Part shown: positions 48,370 to 57,255 of the stretch, one piece after another | Layout: each line of letters opens with the position of its first letter | Numbering within the stretch: the stretch's first letter is position 1 | The notes under the pieces: generated by a model | Seen by the model: the letters and a program-made list of their open reading frames with translations, nothing else | Told to the model about the DNA's origin: nothing | Database searches by the model: none | Origin: Flavobacterium sp. MC2016-06 | Lineage (GTDB): Bacteria; Bacteroidota; Bacteroidia; Flavobacteriales; Flavobacteriaceae | DNA length: 64,000 bases | Assembly (NCBI RefSeq): GCF_009711165.2 | Contig: NZ_WMID02000034.1 | Location: 1 to 64,000 of the forward strand | Direction of reading: 5' to 3' | Position numbers and translations under genes: made by a program

Positions 48370-49806
48370 ATGAAAGAACAATATTTTATTTCGATCGATA
48401 ATGGGTCTCAAAGCACAAAAGTATATATTATAAGCTCTAAAGGCGAAATAATACATTCTGAAATTGAACCGCTTAAACCTATGATGTTTAGGAAAACCGG
48501 ATATGTAGAACATCCTGATGATGATTTGTGGGATAGTATAAAAACAGCATTGATTCGGTTAATGAAAAACTTCAAAGGAGATGTAAACCTTATAAAAGGA
48601 GTAGGGCTTTGTACCATTCGATGCTGCAGGGTATTTATGAAAAAAGATGGAAATTTGGCTGCTCCCGTTATGAGCTGGATGGACATCAGGGCGTATGAAT
48701 CTTTTGAAGACTCAGAAGAAATAGCATACACATGCCCAACCACTGGTTACATTACACATCGTCTTACAGGAGAATTAAAAGATACAGCTGCAAATGCTTT
48801 TCAGTGGCAGTTTCCTGTAGATATGGAAACATGGAATTGGTCTGAAGATCAAAATGTTCTTAGCAATTTTAAAATTCCAAAAGAGAAGCTATTACAATTG
48901 CAAATGCCTGGAACCATTTTAGGAACTGTAACTAAAGCCGCAGCTCAAGAAACAGGCTTACCAGAAGGACTACCTGTTGTAGCCACAGCAAATGATAAAG
49001 CGGTAGAAGCCTTGGGAGCCGGATTAATAGATTCGTCCAGAGGATTATTTTCTTTAGGCACCTATATCACGTCTATGGTTGTAGGTAAAGAGAATAGACA
49101 AGCTCATGATAATTATTTTACAAACTTATCCTGTATGCCTAACCGTTATTTATTTGAAAGTGGCGGCGTTAGAAGAGGAATGTGGTTAATTTCATGGTTT
49201 AGAGATCTTATAGGCGAAGAATTAAAAATCAAAGCTAAAGAAAAAGGAGTTTCACCTGAAGATATTTTAGAAGAAGAAGCTTTGAAAGTTGCTGTAGGAT
49301 CAGACGGTTTGATGATCGTTCCAGATTGGCTCGCACCAGCAAATCAGTCTTATAGAAAAGGAGTGATGATTGGTTTTAATGGACAACAAGGACGCGGTCA
49401 TATTTATCGCGCTGTCTTAGAGGGAATTGCTTTTACATTAAATAATCATTACAGGTTAATGAATGAAACGCTGGGACACAATCCTGAAAAAATTATTATA
49501 TCAGGAGGAGGTGCTAACAGTGATTTATTTATGCAGATTTTTGCCGACATAAGCGGATCGCCTGTTGTTAGAAATGAAATGAGTGGTTCAGCAGCTTTAG
49601 GCGCAGCTATTTGCACAGCTGTAGCCATAGGCTGTTACCCCGATTTTGAAACCGCAGTTAAAAAAATGGTAAAAGAAAAAGAGGAGTTTCTGCCAGATTT
49701 AGAAAATCATAAAAAATATAAACAAATCAACGATACCGTTTATAAAAAGTTACCGCTGCTATTAGAAAACACGTTAAAAGAAATGCAGACTTTAGAAGCA
49801 GAATAA
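48370..49806 (+). CDS. FGGY-family carbohydrate kinase
   Basis: A 478-residue kinase. The ATP-binding first motif is FISIDNGSQSTKVYIISSKG, followed by the MSWMDIRAYES substrate segment, the ATANDKAVEALGAGLIDSSR then GLFSLGTY region and C-terminal IIISGGGANSDLFMQIFADI. The canonical D-x-G-T becomes D-N-G-S in motif 1. It phosphorylates a ketose or polyol; it is xylulokinase-like in length and motifs. 12 bp after the SDR gene, it completes the catabolic core. Confidence 0.9.
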   Translation: MKEQYFISIDNGSQSTKVYIISSKGEIIHSEIEPLKPMMFRKTGYVEHPDDDLWDSIKTALIRLMKNFKGDVNLIKGVGLCTIRCCRVFMKKDGNLAAPVMSWMDIRAYESFEDSEEIAYTCPTTGYITHRLTGELKDTAANAFQWQFPVDMETWNWSEDQNVLSNFKIPKEKLLQLQMPGTILGTVTKAAAQETGLPEGLPVVATANDKAVEALGAGLIDSSRGLFSLGTYITSMVVGKENRQAHDNYFTNLSCMPNRYLFESGGVRRGMWLISWFRDLIGEELKIKAKEKGVSPEDILEEEALKVAVGSDGLMIVPDWLAPANQSYRKGVMIGFNGQQGRGHIYRAVLEGIAFTLNNHYRLMNETLGHNPEKIIISGGGANSDLFMQIFADISGSPVVRNEMSGSAALGAAICTAVAIGCYPDFETAVKKMVKEKEEFLPDLENHKKYKQINDTVYKKLPLLLENTLKEMQTLEAE

Positions 49807-49828
49807 ATCTTCAGTTTTCTTTTCTACT

Positions 49829-49871
49829 ATTAAAATAGCTTTCTATTCTAAGATTAGAAAGCTGTTTTTTA
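49829..49871 (+). terminator. terminator of the catabolic operon
   Basis: The stem agctttcta/tagaaagct has a 9-nt loop, then gT6. It separates the kinase from the porin gene. Confidence 0.7.
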
Positions 49872-50005
49872 CTCAAGTATACAATCAATTTTACAATAAA
49901 ATGACGGCATAATGTACAACTGTATATTTCATGCTCTCAAACTTGTATGCTCTAAACTCAACTTTCAACTAGTTCAGATTTTATAATTTAATTAATATAA
50001 ATATT

Positions 50006-51166
50006 ATGCATCATACACATTGTAGATTGCTTATCATTTTAGTTACACTATTGATAAGTGAATTTGTTCATTCTCAAGAAAATACGGAGTTAAAAGTCGA
50101 CACTCTCGTTGCAAAATCTGAAAAACCAAAGCTTGCTATAAATGGATCATTCAGAGTACATTATAAAGATGAGTTTTATAATGAAACAAGAAAAAATGAA
50201 GGAGGCGAGTTTGGTTTCGACTTGTTTAATCTTGTAGTAAGCGGTTCGTATAAAAATTTCAAAGTATTTGCAGATATGAGATTTATGCCGCCTTCGTCTG
50301 GAGGAACAATGCCAAAAGAGGGATGGATAGGGTATGATTTTCAAAATGGAGATGATATTCAGGTAGGATTGGTACAGGATCCGTTTGGTAATTTAGATTA
50401 CAATTCATACAGCTGGTTTTTAGGAATAGGATATGCACTTGGATTTGAAGGAAAATATAGCATGGGTGCTAAATACCATCACAAAGGAAATACTTGGGAT
50501 TGGCAGGCTGCTTTTATGAAAAATGCGATGGAATCATTTACAAATGACCCCGATTTAAGAGACAACCAATGGTCTGCAAGTGTGCTGGGAGACAATAAAG
50601 AAATTAATCAGCTCTCTGGACAACTTTTATACAAGGTGAAAACAAATAATTTTTCGCATAAAATAGGAGTTTCTGGGCAATTCGGACAACTATATAACTT
50701 TGTAGAAGACAAAATGGGAAGCCGAAATGCATTTGCAGTACATTACAATATGGATTATAAAAGCTTGGGGATAAAAGCAGAAGTTTATAAATATGAATTT
50801 AATCCCAAAGGTATGAATTCAGAATATGTAGACATAGGATCTTTTAATTATACATATCAAGTAGTTTCAAAAGGAGATGTTTACGCTTTATCTGCGAAAT
50901 ATGGGATACCTTTTAAAGGCAAATCATTAAATGAAATCACTTTTTATAGTGAATATGGATATTTAGGGAAAAAATATAATTTGAAAGGATCACAAATGCT
51001 TACAAACGGGGTATTGATACAAGTATTAGATCAAATATATACTTACGTAGAATATGTTGCGGGATATAATCATCCATTTTTAGGTGATAATCAAGCGAGT
51101 TTGTATAATGATTATAGCAATAAATGGCACGCTCGTTTGCAATGTAACATAGGATATTATTTCTAA
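50006..51166 (+). CDS. outer-membrane porin-like beta-barrel protein
   Basis: A 386-residue protein with a signal peptide (MHHTHCRLLIILVTLLISEF then VHSQ) and alternating amphipathic strands ending in an aromatic C-terminus (WHARLQCNIGYYF), the mark of outer-membrane barrels. The sequence FKVFADMRFMPPSSGG and later GIGYALGFEGKYSMGAKYHH resemble OprP-like or phosphate-selective porins. It follows the sugar/polyol operon across a terminator and likely admits its substrate through the outer membrane. Confidence 0.8.
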   Translation: MHHTHCRLLIILVTLLISEFVHSQENTELKVDTLVAKSEKPKLAINGSFRVHYKDEFYNETRKNEGGEFGFDLFNLVVSGSYKNFKVFADMRFMPPSSGGTMPKEGWIGYDFQNGDDIQVGLVQDPFGNLDYNSYSWFLGIGYALGFEGKYSMGAKYHHKGNTWDWQAAFMKNAMESFTNDPDLRDNQWSASVLGDNKEINQLSGQLLYKVKTNNFSHKIGVSGQFGQLYNFVEDKMGSRNAFAVHYNMDYKSLGIKAEVYKYEFNPKGMNSEYVDIGSFNYTYQVVSKGDVYALSAKYGIPFKGKSLNEITFYSEYGYLGKKYNLKGSQMLTNGVLIQVLDQIYTYVEYVAGYNHPFLGDNQASLYNDYSNKWHARLQCNIGYYF

Positions 51167-51190
51167 ACACTAGTAGACTGCTCGATAGAA

Positions 51191-51226
51191 ACAAAAAAGC
51201 TTCAGATTTCTCTGAAGCTTTTTTTA
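51191..51226. terminator. terminator (dispersed core repeat) between porin and tRNA-Glu
   Basis: The core gcttcagatttctctgaagc is a perfect 7-8-bp stem with A and T runs. It is convergent and serves the porin and the minus-strand tRNA. Confidence 0.75.
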
Positions 51227-51228
51227 TG

Positions 51229-51300
51229 TAGCCCGTAGCGGAATCGAACCGCTCTTACATGGATGAAAACCATGCGTCCTAACCGATAGACGAACGGGCC
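51229..51300 (-). tRNA. tRNA-Glu (TTC)
   Basis: A 72-nt cloverleaf: acceptor GGCCCGT/ACGGGCT with a terminal G-U pair, anticodon loop TTTTCAT between CATGG and CCATG (anticodon TTC), T arm GCGG TTCGATT CCGC. CCA is not encoded. Confidence 0.92.
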
Positions 51301-51319
51301 TGTTTTTCTAATGCGGGTG

Positions 51320-51350
51320 CAAAAATGCAATTAATTTTGAAATGTGCAAA
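51320..51350 (-). promoter_or_regulatory. Bacteroidota promoter of tRNA-Glu
   Basis: On the minus strand TTTG (51347-51350), 19 bp, then CATTTTTG (51320-51327; 7/8 to TAnnTTTG). Spacing is identical to that of the tRNA-Met promoter. Confidence 0.75.
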
Positions 51351-51783
51351 GAGATTTCAAAAAAAAGAGTTTTTTAGTTATTCTAAAAAAAGCACATTTG
51401 GTAATTGTAGCAGTAAATAAATTAAATTAAGTAAGTTGTATTTATTTGATTTGTAATTGCTTATTTTTTATAAAAAAAAGGATAAGGCATATTTTTTCTT
51501 TTTTGTATTAAAATGATTAACCAAAAATTTTATTGTGCATTTCTTGTTTTGAAAGAATATTCTTTTTTATTTTTTAGAACATTTTTGAAAAATTTTCTAA
51601 AAATACCTTGTCTTTGATGTATTCTAATTTTATTTATAATGCTTTGTAATGTCTCCTCACTTTATGTTTGCAATCTAAATTGAAATAAAAACATAAAACA
51701 AAAAAGCCTCAGATTTCTCCGAAGCTTTACATTTCTATTCGACTCTTTAAGAATCAATAGGTTTTAAAAAGACTATTTTTCTT

Positions 51784-51870
51784 TTAATAATTTTCTAAAT
51801 AGTCAACTTTATCTTTTTCTGCTTGAACTGCTAAAAATAAATGAATACGATTTACAGCTTCTAAATCACA
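51784..51870 (-). pseudogene. fossil C-terminus of an XRE regulator
   Basis: The minus-strand frame reads DLEAVNRIHLFLAVQAEKDK then VDYLENY and stop. It matches the tail of the complete regulator at 16 kb (LYERLLKAEQDKVEYLEKLL). Upstream is a stop, so only the last 28 codons remain. It lies beside a dispersed-core hairpin, as does the partial regulator at the window's right edge. Confidence 0.6.
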
Positions 51871-51874
51871 TTAT

Positions 51875-51919
51875 AAAAAAAGAGCTAAATGTTTATCGAT
51901 AACATTTAGCTCTTTTTTT
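51875..51919 (-). terminator. terminator of the GH35 gene
   Basis: The perfect 19-bp arms aaaaaaagagctaaatgtt/aacatttagctcttttttt have a small loop centred on tatcga. They lie 44 bp past the stop. Confidence 0.85.
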
Positions 51920-51962
51920 GTTTCTGAAACCTTTCATATATTGAATTTCAGCTGGATAAAAT

Positions 51963-53765
51963 TTATTCTAGTGTTTTTACTCCACTAATAGAACTTGCAT
52001 TTTTTTGATGCAGGTCTAATACAATAACTTCGTTTTCTCCTTCTTTAAGCCAGTTTGCAGGACAGTAAAGATGGAATTGTGGCCCTAGATTCCAATACCT
52101 TCCAAGATTGTGTCCGTTTACCCAAATCACACCTTTTTTAAATTTACTGAGATCTAAATAAGTATCTGCAGCTGCTTTCAAATTAAAGGAACCTTTAAAA
52201 AAGACACCATCATGTAAATCTGTATTTTCATGTGATTTAAGCGATTGAATATATTGGTCATCCATTGGTAAATTAAATATTTCCCAATTAAAAAGTGTCA
52301 TTCCTTCTAGTGTAACACGATCCGTAATCCCTTTGCGGTCAATTACAAATTGTCCAAAATTAATATGTCCCATATTTTCTACCAAAATCTCCAATACAGG
52401 ATCTTTGACATCCGACTCGGGTAATTTGACTGTCCATTTGCCGCCATCACGATAAATAGAATCTACTAATTTTCCATTTAATAAAACTTTTGCATAATCA
52501 TGAGGCTCATTAATCACAAGTTCGCCACTTTTATGCCCGATTAGTTTGGTACGATACAGAATAAAACCATTATACTGTCCCATACTCTCCATTGATTGTA
52601 CTTGAGTAGCTTTGATACCAATAGGGAGCTCATTCCAGATGCTTGTAAAAGGTTTCATTTCAAATGTCGGCACTACTGTTACTGCTGTTGATTCTGGAAT
52701 TTTTGGCAGCTTTTTAGAGGTATATTTCCCGATCAGATTTCGCAGTGCGATATATTTTGCAGTCGGTTCACCTCTTTCGTTAATAGGAGCATCATAATCA
52801 TAACTGGTAATATCAGGTTGAAATTGTGTTCTGTTGAATGAATTAGCACCCGCATTAAAACCAAAATTGGTTCCGCCATGTATTACATAAAGGTTGAATG
52901 ATTTTTTATGATCCATTAGATAAGTAACCTGTTTAACGACATCCTCAACTGCTGGTTTTTGATACTTTTCGCCCCAATGAGTAAGCCATCCCGGATATGT
53001 TTCTGAACTAAAAGAGGGAACATTCGGATTTTGTTTTAAAGCTCTTTCAAAATCAGCATCACTGCTGCCACTATCCAATCCAATTGCAGCACCATCTACT
53101 GTTCCGGCTTCCAGCAAAGCATTAGCAGGACCATCAGCAGTATAAAACGGTACATTGATTCCGTTGTCTACCCAAAGCTTTTTTACGGCATTCATATACA
53201 CTCTGTCATTTCCATAACTACCGTATTCATTTTCTACCTGAACCATAATAATAGGACCTCCATTACTAATCAACAAAGGCTTGATCTGGTTAGAAACTTC
53301 TGCTGCATATTTACTTACCGCAGCCATATATCTAGGGTCCATACACCTGATTTTAATATCGGGTATTTTTAGAAGATAAGGAGGCAGTCCGCCAAAATCC
53401 CACTCAGCACAAACATAAGGTCCTGGTCTAAAGAGAACCCACATTCCTTCTTCCTGACATATTTTTACAAACTCGGCTATATTTCTGTTCTCCGACTTAA
53501 AATCGTAAACACCTTCCTTTTCTTCAATATAATTCCAAAATAAATACGCAGCAATAGTATTACATCCCATAGCTTTTGCCATTTGAATGCGGTGGCGCCA
53601 ATATATTTTAGGAATTCTTGCTGGATGCATTTCACCGCTAATTACCTGAAAAGGTTTTCCATCTAGCATAAAATCTGTTTTAGCCAATGAAAATGTATGC
53701 TTTTGCTGCCCGCTGGCTATACCTGTAAAAAGGTAAAAAATAAATAAAGGATAAAAGTATTTCAT
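51963..53765 (-). CDS. exported GH35 beta-galactosidase
   Basis: A 600-residue enzyme with a signal peptide (MKYFYPLFIFYLFTGIASG). The GH35 barrel carries FQVISGEMHPARIPKIYWRH, FRPGPYVCAEWDFGGLP, the acid/base motif IIMVQVENEYGSYG (Glu about residue 181) and the nucleophile region FSSETYPGW (Glu about residue 255). Beta-sandwich domains with GVIWVNGHNLGRYWNLGPQF end the protein. It releases terminal galactose in the periplasm. The gene is single, with a possible promoter (TTTG at 53853, TATCTTTA at 53822, 23 bp apart). Confidence 0.92.
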   Translation of the reverse strand: MKYFYPLFIFYLFTGIASGQQKHTFSLAKTDFMLDGKPFQVISGEMHPARIPKIYWRHRIQMAKAMGCNTIAAYLFWNYIEEKEGVYDFKSENRNIAEFVKICQEEGMWVLFRPGPYVCAEWDFGGLPPYLLKIPDIKIRCMDPRYMAAVSKYAAEVSNQIKPLLISNGGPIIMVQVENEYGSYGNDRVYMNAVKKLWVDNGINVPFYTADGPANALLEAGTVDGAAIGLDSGSSDADFERALKQNPNVPSFSSETYPGWLTHWGEKYQKPAVEDVVKQVTYLMDHKKSFNLYVIHGGTNFGFNAGANSFNRTQFQPDITSYDYDAPINERGEPTAKYIALRNLIGKYTSKKLPKIPESTAVTVVPTFEMKPFTSIWNELPIGIKATQVQSMESMGQYNGFILYRTKLIGHKSGELVINEPHDYAKVLLNGKLVDSIYRDGGKWTVKLPESDVKDPVLEILVENMGHINFGQFVIDRKGITDRVTLEGMTLFNWEIFNLPMDDQYIQSLKSHENTDLHDGVFFKGSFNLKAAADTYLDLSKFKKGVIWVNGHNLGRYWNLGPQFHLYCPANWLKEGENEVIVLDLHQKNASSISGVKTLE

Positions 53766-54181
53766 CGTTTTTGTTAATTGTAATTTGGCTTATATAAAAA
53801 TTCTTGAATAAAATATGAAATTAAAGATATACATCATTTAAATTGATTTTTGCAAATAATGAGATCAATTTAGACTGTTTAATCTTTTTTGTAAAAATAC
53901 GATCTCTCTGCAATTACAGCCTAAGAAGCCTGTAAATCATATAACAGAATTAGCGTAAAAAGTTATTTTTTAGACTGCAGATGATCTTTTTTAGTATTTC
54001 ATTAAAAGTATAGTATTAGTTTGATTTTTCCCAACATTGTCATTTCTGACGAAGGAGTAATCTTAGCAAGAAACTCGATAATCTGTTTTAAAGCCAATCT
54101 TTGCCCGCAAACACAATTAGAAAATATAAACAAAAAAGCCTGAGATTTCTCTAAACTTTTGTCTTAGTAGCGGGAAGTATT
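53766..54181. other. intergenic region with dispersed repeats
   Basis: It holds the GH35 promoter region; a segment cattgtcatttctgacgaag then gagtaatctt (54036-54065) of a kind I associate with dispersed intergenic repeats in Flavobacteria; and a long spacer-repeat copy (54129-54180). No gene. Confidence 0.6.
54129..54181 (+). repeat. dispersed spacer repeat, copy next to the pseudouridine synthase
   Basis: gcctgagatttctctaaact (degenerate hairpin), then gtcttagtagcgggaagtat, ending exactly at the stop of the minus-strand gene. The hairpin is weakened, so it is a poor terminator. This argues that the repeat is conserved for another reason or is decaying. Confidence 0.7.
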
Positions 54182-54877
54182 TTATTTATAATTACTCAAA
54201 TCTAGATTAAGAATAGTACCAACTCTGCTAAACTCTTCATTAATTTTTGCATTCAAGATTAGTTGTTCATTTTTTATTGGATGATTAAAAATTAGCTGAT
54301 GTGCATGAAGCATCATTCCTTTCAGGTCATAATTCTCTAGCCATAATTTATTTTGTTTGTTGCAACCATGCGGACGACTTCCTAAAATGGGATGGAAAAT
54401 ATGTTTGAAATGTTTTCGTAATTGATGCATACGTCCAGTTTCAGGAATCGCTTCTACCAAACAATATCGTGAAGTTGGGCGATTGTTAAATTCTAACTCA
54501 ACTTCGGCATTTTGCAAACGACGAAAGTATGTTATTGCATTTTGTGTAATGTCATCATCATTGGTTAAATCATAATCAATGGTTAGTTCTTCTGGAGACC
54601 AGCCACGTAAAATGGCTAAATATTTTTTTTCGACTTCGCGTGTGGCAAAACGATCATTCATAATTTTCAAAATTTCTTTATCCAAGGCAAATAACAAGAC
54701 ACCAGATGTTTTTCGGTCTAGCCGATGAATAGGATAAACATGTTGCCCTATTTGATTTCTCAATTCTTGAATAGCATAAACTTTTGCATCGCGCGCATAA
54801 AATGATTTATGTACCAACAATCCGCTTGGTTTATTAATTGCTATAATATATTCGTCTTGGTAAAGAATTTCTAACAT
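54182..54877 (-). CDS. truC: RluA-family pseudouridine synthase (TruC-like)
   Basis: A 231-residue stand-alone catalytic domain without an S4 domain. The catalytic motif is PIHRLDRKTSGVLLFALDKE (Asp about residue 54), with IIAINKPSGLLVHKS at the start and ETGRMHQLRKHFKHIFHPIL late. The short form and the HRLDRKTSG motif fit TruC, which modifies U65 in tRNA; RluA-type rRNA activity is not excluded. Confidence 0.85.
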   Translation of the reverse strand: MLEILYQDEYIIAINKPSGLLVHKSFYARDAKVYAIQELRNQIGQHVYPIHRLDRKTSGVLLFALDKEILKIMNDRFATREVEKKYLAILRGWSPEELTIDYDLTNDDDITQNAITYFRRLQNAEVELEFNNRPTSRYCLVEAIPETGRMHQLRKHFKHIFHPILGSRPHGCNKQNKLWLENYDLKGMMLHAHQLIFNHPIKNEQLILNAKINEEFSRVGTILNLDLSNYK

Positions 54878-55011
54878 TTGGCAAAAGTAAAAGGGATTTT
54901 GATTAAAATCAGTTTTATGACTTATTTATTTCTGTACCAGCTTCCCAATGGCGCGCGCAATGTTATTAAGTTAAGATGCTTTTTCACGCAGTCCTGATAG
55001 CTATCGGGAGT

Positions 55012-55060
55012 AGATTTTGCAGATTTTTCCACTCTTTTCCCGCTAAAATCTGCAAAATCT
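55012..55060. repeat. palindromic intergenic repeat (REP-like)
   Basis: The arms agattttgcagatttt (55012-55027) and aaaatctgcaaaatct (55045-55060) are exact reverse complements around a 17-bp loop. The neighbouring cctgatagctatcggg palindrome makes a compound element. There is no coding potential. Confidence 0.75.
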
Positions 55061-55110
55061 GTGTGAGATTTTTTAAGTATAAAATAAACAACCTCAGATT
55101 TTTCGGAAGC

Positions 55111-55140
55111 TTTCTCTTAAAAGAATTATCTATATATTTG
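55111..55140 (+). promoter_or_regulatory. promoter of the 171-residue gene
   Basis: TATATTTG (55133-55140) is a perfect -7 element, with TTTC 18 bp upstream as a near match to the -33 box. Confidence 0.5.
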
Positions 55141-55201
55141 GTTTAAATTAAGTATAACGTTTGTCATACAGATATGTAAATTAAAAGTGATTAATAAGTA
55201 T

Positions 55202-55717
55202 ATGGTAATTAATGAAGATGAATTGACTCGGGTAAAGTTATTGGAAAATTCAATTGGTTTGTTTTCCGATTTCATGGGTGTATTGTCAGACGGATATAAC
55301 CCGACAATTCTCGACATAAGAATTAGCATTGACAAAAGATTGAATGATCGAGATCGATTTATATTTCCCTCTCCAAACAGTAAGGGTACAGAATTTTTTT
55401 TTACACACAATATTGAACCAACAAGAAAAGATATTGATAAGATCAAAGACAGAATAAATGAGAACTTTTTATGGTGCCTTGATCATTTAACCGCATTCAA
55501 CAATGCACCTGATATATTCAAAAGCAATTATCATATTGACAACCTAAATCAATTAGTAGAAAAAGTAAAAAGGAGCATTTTTGATCTGATCGACTTATGG
55601 ATTCTAACCAGTTATGAATATTTGATTGATACTAAAGATGGAAGTTTAGTCAGAGTTCTTTTTATTCATTCTGATAATAAATCATTGATTTTAGACTTTG
55701 GAAATTATATTCACTGA
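55202..55717 (+). CDS. unknown acidic protein, single-gene cassette
   Basis: About 171 residues from ATG 55202; an in-frame GTG at 55187 is less likely. Sequence VINEDELTRVKLLENSIGLF, then DRDRFIFPSPNSKGTEFFFT and SIFDLIDLWILTSYEYLIDT. No recognised family. It is the first of a series of lone genes separated by the dispersed spacer repeat. Its size and acidity are like those of polymorphic-toxin immunity proteins, but nothing proves it. Confidence 0.65.
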   Translation: MVINEDELTRVKLLENSIGLFSDFMGVLSDGYNPTILDIRISIDKRLNDRDRFIFPSPNSKGTEFFFTHNIEPTRKDIDKIKDRINENFLWCLDHLTAFNNAPDIFKSNYHIDNLNQLVEKVKRSIFDLIDLWILTSYEYLIDTKDGSLVRVLFIHSDNKSLILDFGNYIH

Positions 55718-56164
55718 AAATTAGCGCTAATAATGCATGAAAATCATGTCTGCAGAGTTGAATTAATCATTAATTTGGTATGCTGGCACGCTTTATATGT
55801 TACCAGCAATAGATAAACAAAAATTCCTGCTAAAAATGAAAATCCTCTGTTCTCCGAAGTTTTCTAATTCGTGCAATGCTGGCGAATGTCTTTTGACTTG
55901 TACCCGCAGCGATAAGGAATGAAGCTTTTAAGTAATATAAAACAAAAAAACAGATTTCTCTGAAGCTTTTGTCTGGTAGTAGGAAGTATTCAAATATCTA
56001 ACCAGTTTATTGGAGATTTTCACTAAATTGGTTTTAGTTTGTGGGTACGAAGTCGGGAGACTTCGCACAGCGAAGAGTGTTAAAGAGAACAATACTGATC
56101 GATTAAGTTCCTATTGCTGGACTAAGGATTATAAAGGTATACATGAAATTAAACCATTGAACGA
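55718..56164. other. spacer with dispersed repeats
   Basis: The module ctccgaagttttctaattcg...gcgaatgtcttttgacttgt (55850-55915) and a long terminator-like copy (55938-56025) are followed by an inverted copy of the cgaagtcgggagacttcg hairpin (56047-56066). No gene. Confidence 0.65.
55838..56025 (+). repeat. dispersed composite spacer repeat
   Basis: The two modules seen at 59.6 and 61.8 kb occur in the same order: ctctgttctccgaagttttc ... gcgaatgtcttttgact, then acagatttctctgaagcttt ... tagtaggaagtattcaaata then tctaaccagttt. Confidence 0.75.
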
Positions 56165-56902
56165 ATGAAACTATCTGTAACATTTAATAATGTTGAAATT
56201 ATAGAAATAAAAATAAAGCGTGATCCAAATACAATTTTAGATTATTTATACGTAGTTTTTAAAGAGAAAAATATAGATATTGATGAAATATTAAAAAAAA
56301 CAAATATAATAAAGTTTAAATTTAAAAATAAACATAATAAAACAATACGTTATAATGAATTGATTTTTACTACTGAATATACTTTTTTTGAAATTAATAA
56401 TAATAGGATAGAATTAATCGGATTGTTAAGAAGCGCGAAAAATGTTCAAAGTTTTCATCAATATGATATTGATATATTTTATGATTGGAGTAAAGGTTTA
56501 GAATATGATTTAATTAAAATTGATGATAATGAATTTAAACGACAATATTTTTTCTGTTGTTTTTTATGGAATTTTGGAAGTTATCGTTTGAATTGTAATA
56601 AAAATTTATCTATTGATTGTTCAAATATTAAATCAGACTATGATTTTTATTATTTATTGGGAAAAACACTTTTTGGTGATAGAGGCTATTTGGGTTCGAA
56701 TTTGGATTCTTTAGAAGATTCAGTTATTGATTTTGTTATAGACAATGAAAATTTAGATTTAAAATCTTATACAATAAGTTTTTTTAATTTCGGACTTTTA
56801 GAGGATTACTTGGATATTAATGCACTGAAATTAATTTTAGGTAAAACAAAAATGAATTTAATTTTTTCTCTCAATGCTAGCCCGCTTTCCGAAGTGTTCT
56901 AA
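56165..56902 (+). CDS. unknown protein, single-gene cassette
   Basis: A 245-residue, very A/T-rich gene (Asn, Ile and Lys dominate). The body is beta-rich at first (VTFNNVEIIEIKIKRDPNTI, YVVFKEKNIDIDEILKKTNI), then aromatic (FFCCFLWNFGSYRLNCNKNL). No family recognised. The last codons overlap a ctttccgaagtgttctaatt motif of the spacer repeat, so the gene's 3' end may have been created by the repeat junction. Confidence 0.62.
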   Translation: MKLSVTFNNVEIIEIKIKRDPNTILDYLYVVFKEKNIDIDEILKKTNIIKFKFKNKHNKTIRYNELIFTTEYTFFEINNNRIELIGLLRSAKNVQSFHQYDIDIFYDWSKGLEYDLIKIDDNEFKRQYFFCCFLWNFGSYRLNCNKNLSIDCSNIKSDYDFYYLLGKTLFGDRGYLGSNLDSLEDSVIDFVIDNENLDLKSYTISFFNFGLLEDYLDINALKLILGKTKMNLIFSLNASPLSEVF

Positions 56903-57255
56903 TTATCTAAGATGCTGGTTGACGAAGATCTTTATTAGAAAAACAACGAATCTTCTGTTCTTGAAAGAGGTTTCACGAAAAATTGCGTAATCCCGAAAAC
57001 TTTCGGGATTAACTTTGTGTATTTTTTTATTGTTGTAAGAAACGTAAACCTCTAAAAACGCTCTGACTTTACACAAAACAAAAAAACCTCAGATTTCTCT
57101 GAAGCCTTTGTCTTAGTAGCGAGAAATCTTGAAAAATCTAACCATTTTACTAATGATTTGAAAAACTTAAGTGTCAATTCACTTTGATAATTGATCTTAT
57201 AATTTTTTAGGAGTGACTGAGGTGCGTGGAGGCTATAATTATATAATTTTGTCGA
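56903..57255. other. spacer with palindrome and dispersed repeat
   Basis: It has the perfect palindrome aatcccgaaaactttcggga (56989-57010), the aaacgtaaacct...ctctgacttt module and a long dispersed-core copy (57075-57150). No gene. Confidence 0.65.
57075..57150 (+). repeat. dispersed spacer repeat, long copy
   Basis: acctcagatttctctgaagc, then tttgtcttagtagcgagaaa then tcttgaaaaatctaaccatt. It lies between two convergent genes in the same orientation as the other long copies. Confidence 0.78.

Larger units (their letters stand above)
51301..51962. other. intergenic region with XRE fossil and repeats
   Basis: This 660-bp gap contains the tRNA-Glu promoter, about 300 bp of A/T-rich DNA without features, a dispersed-core hairpin (51697-51735), the 3' fossil of an XRE regulator (51784-51870) and the terminator of the GH35 gene. 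Confidence 0.65.
54878..55201. other. intergenic region with palindromic repeats
   Basis: It contains a cctgatagctatcggga palindrome (54992-55008), a perfect 16-bp inverted repeat (55012-55060), a diverged dispersed core (55083-55115) and the promoter of the next gene. No gene. Confidence 0.65.
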
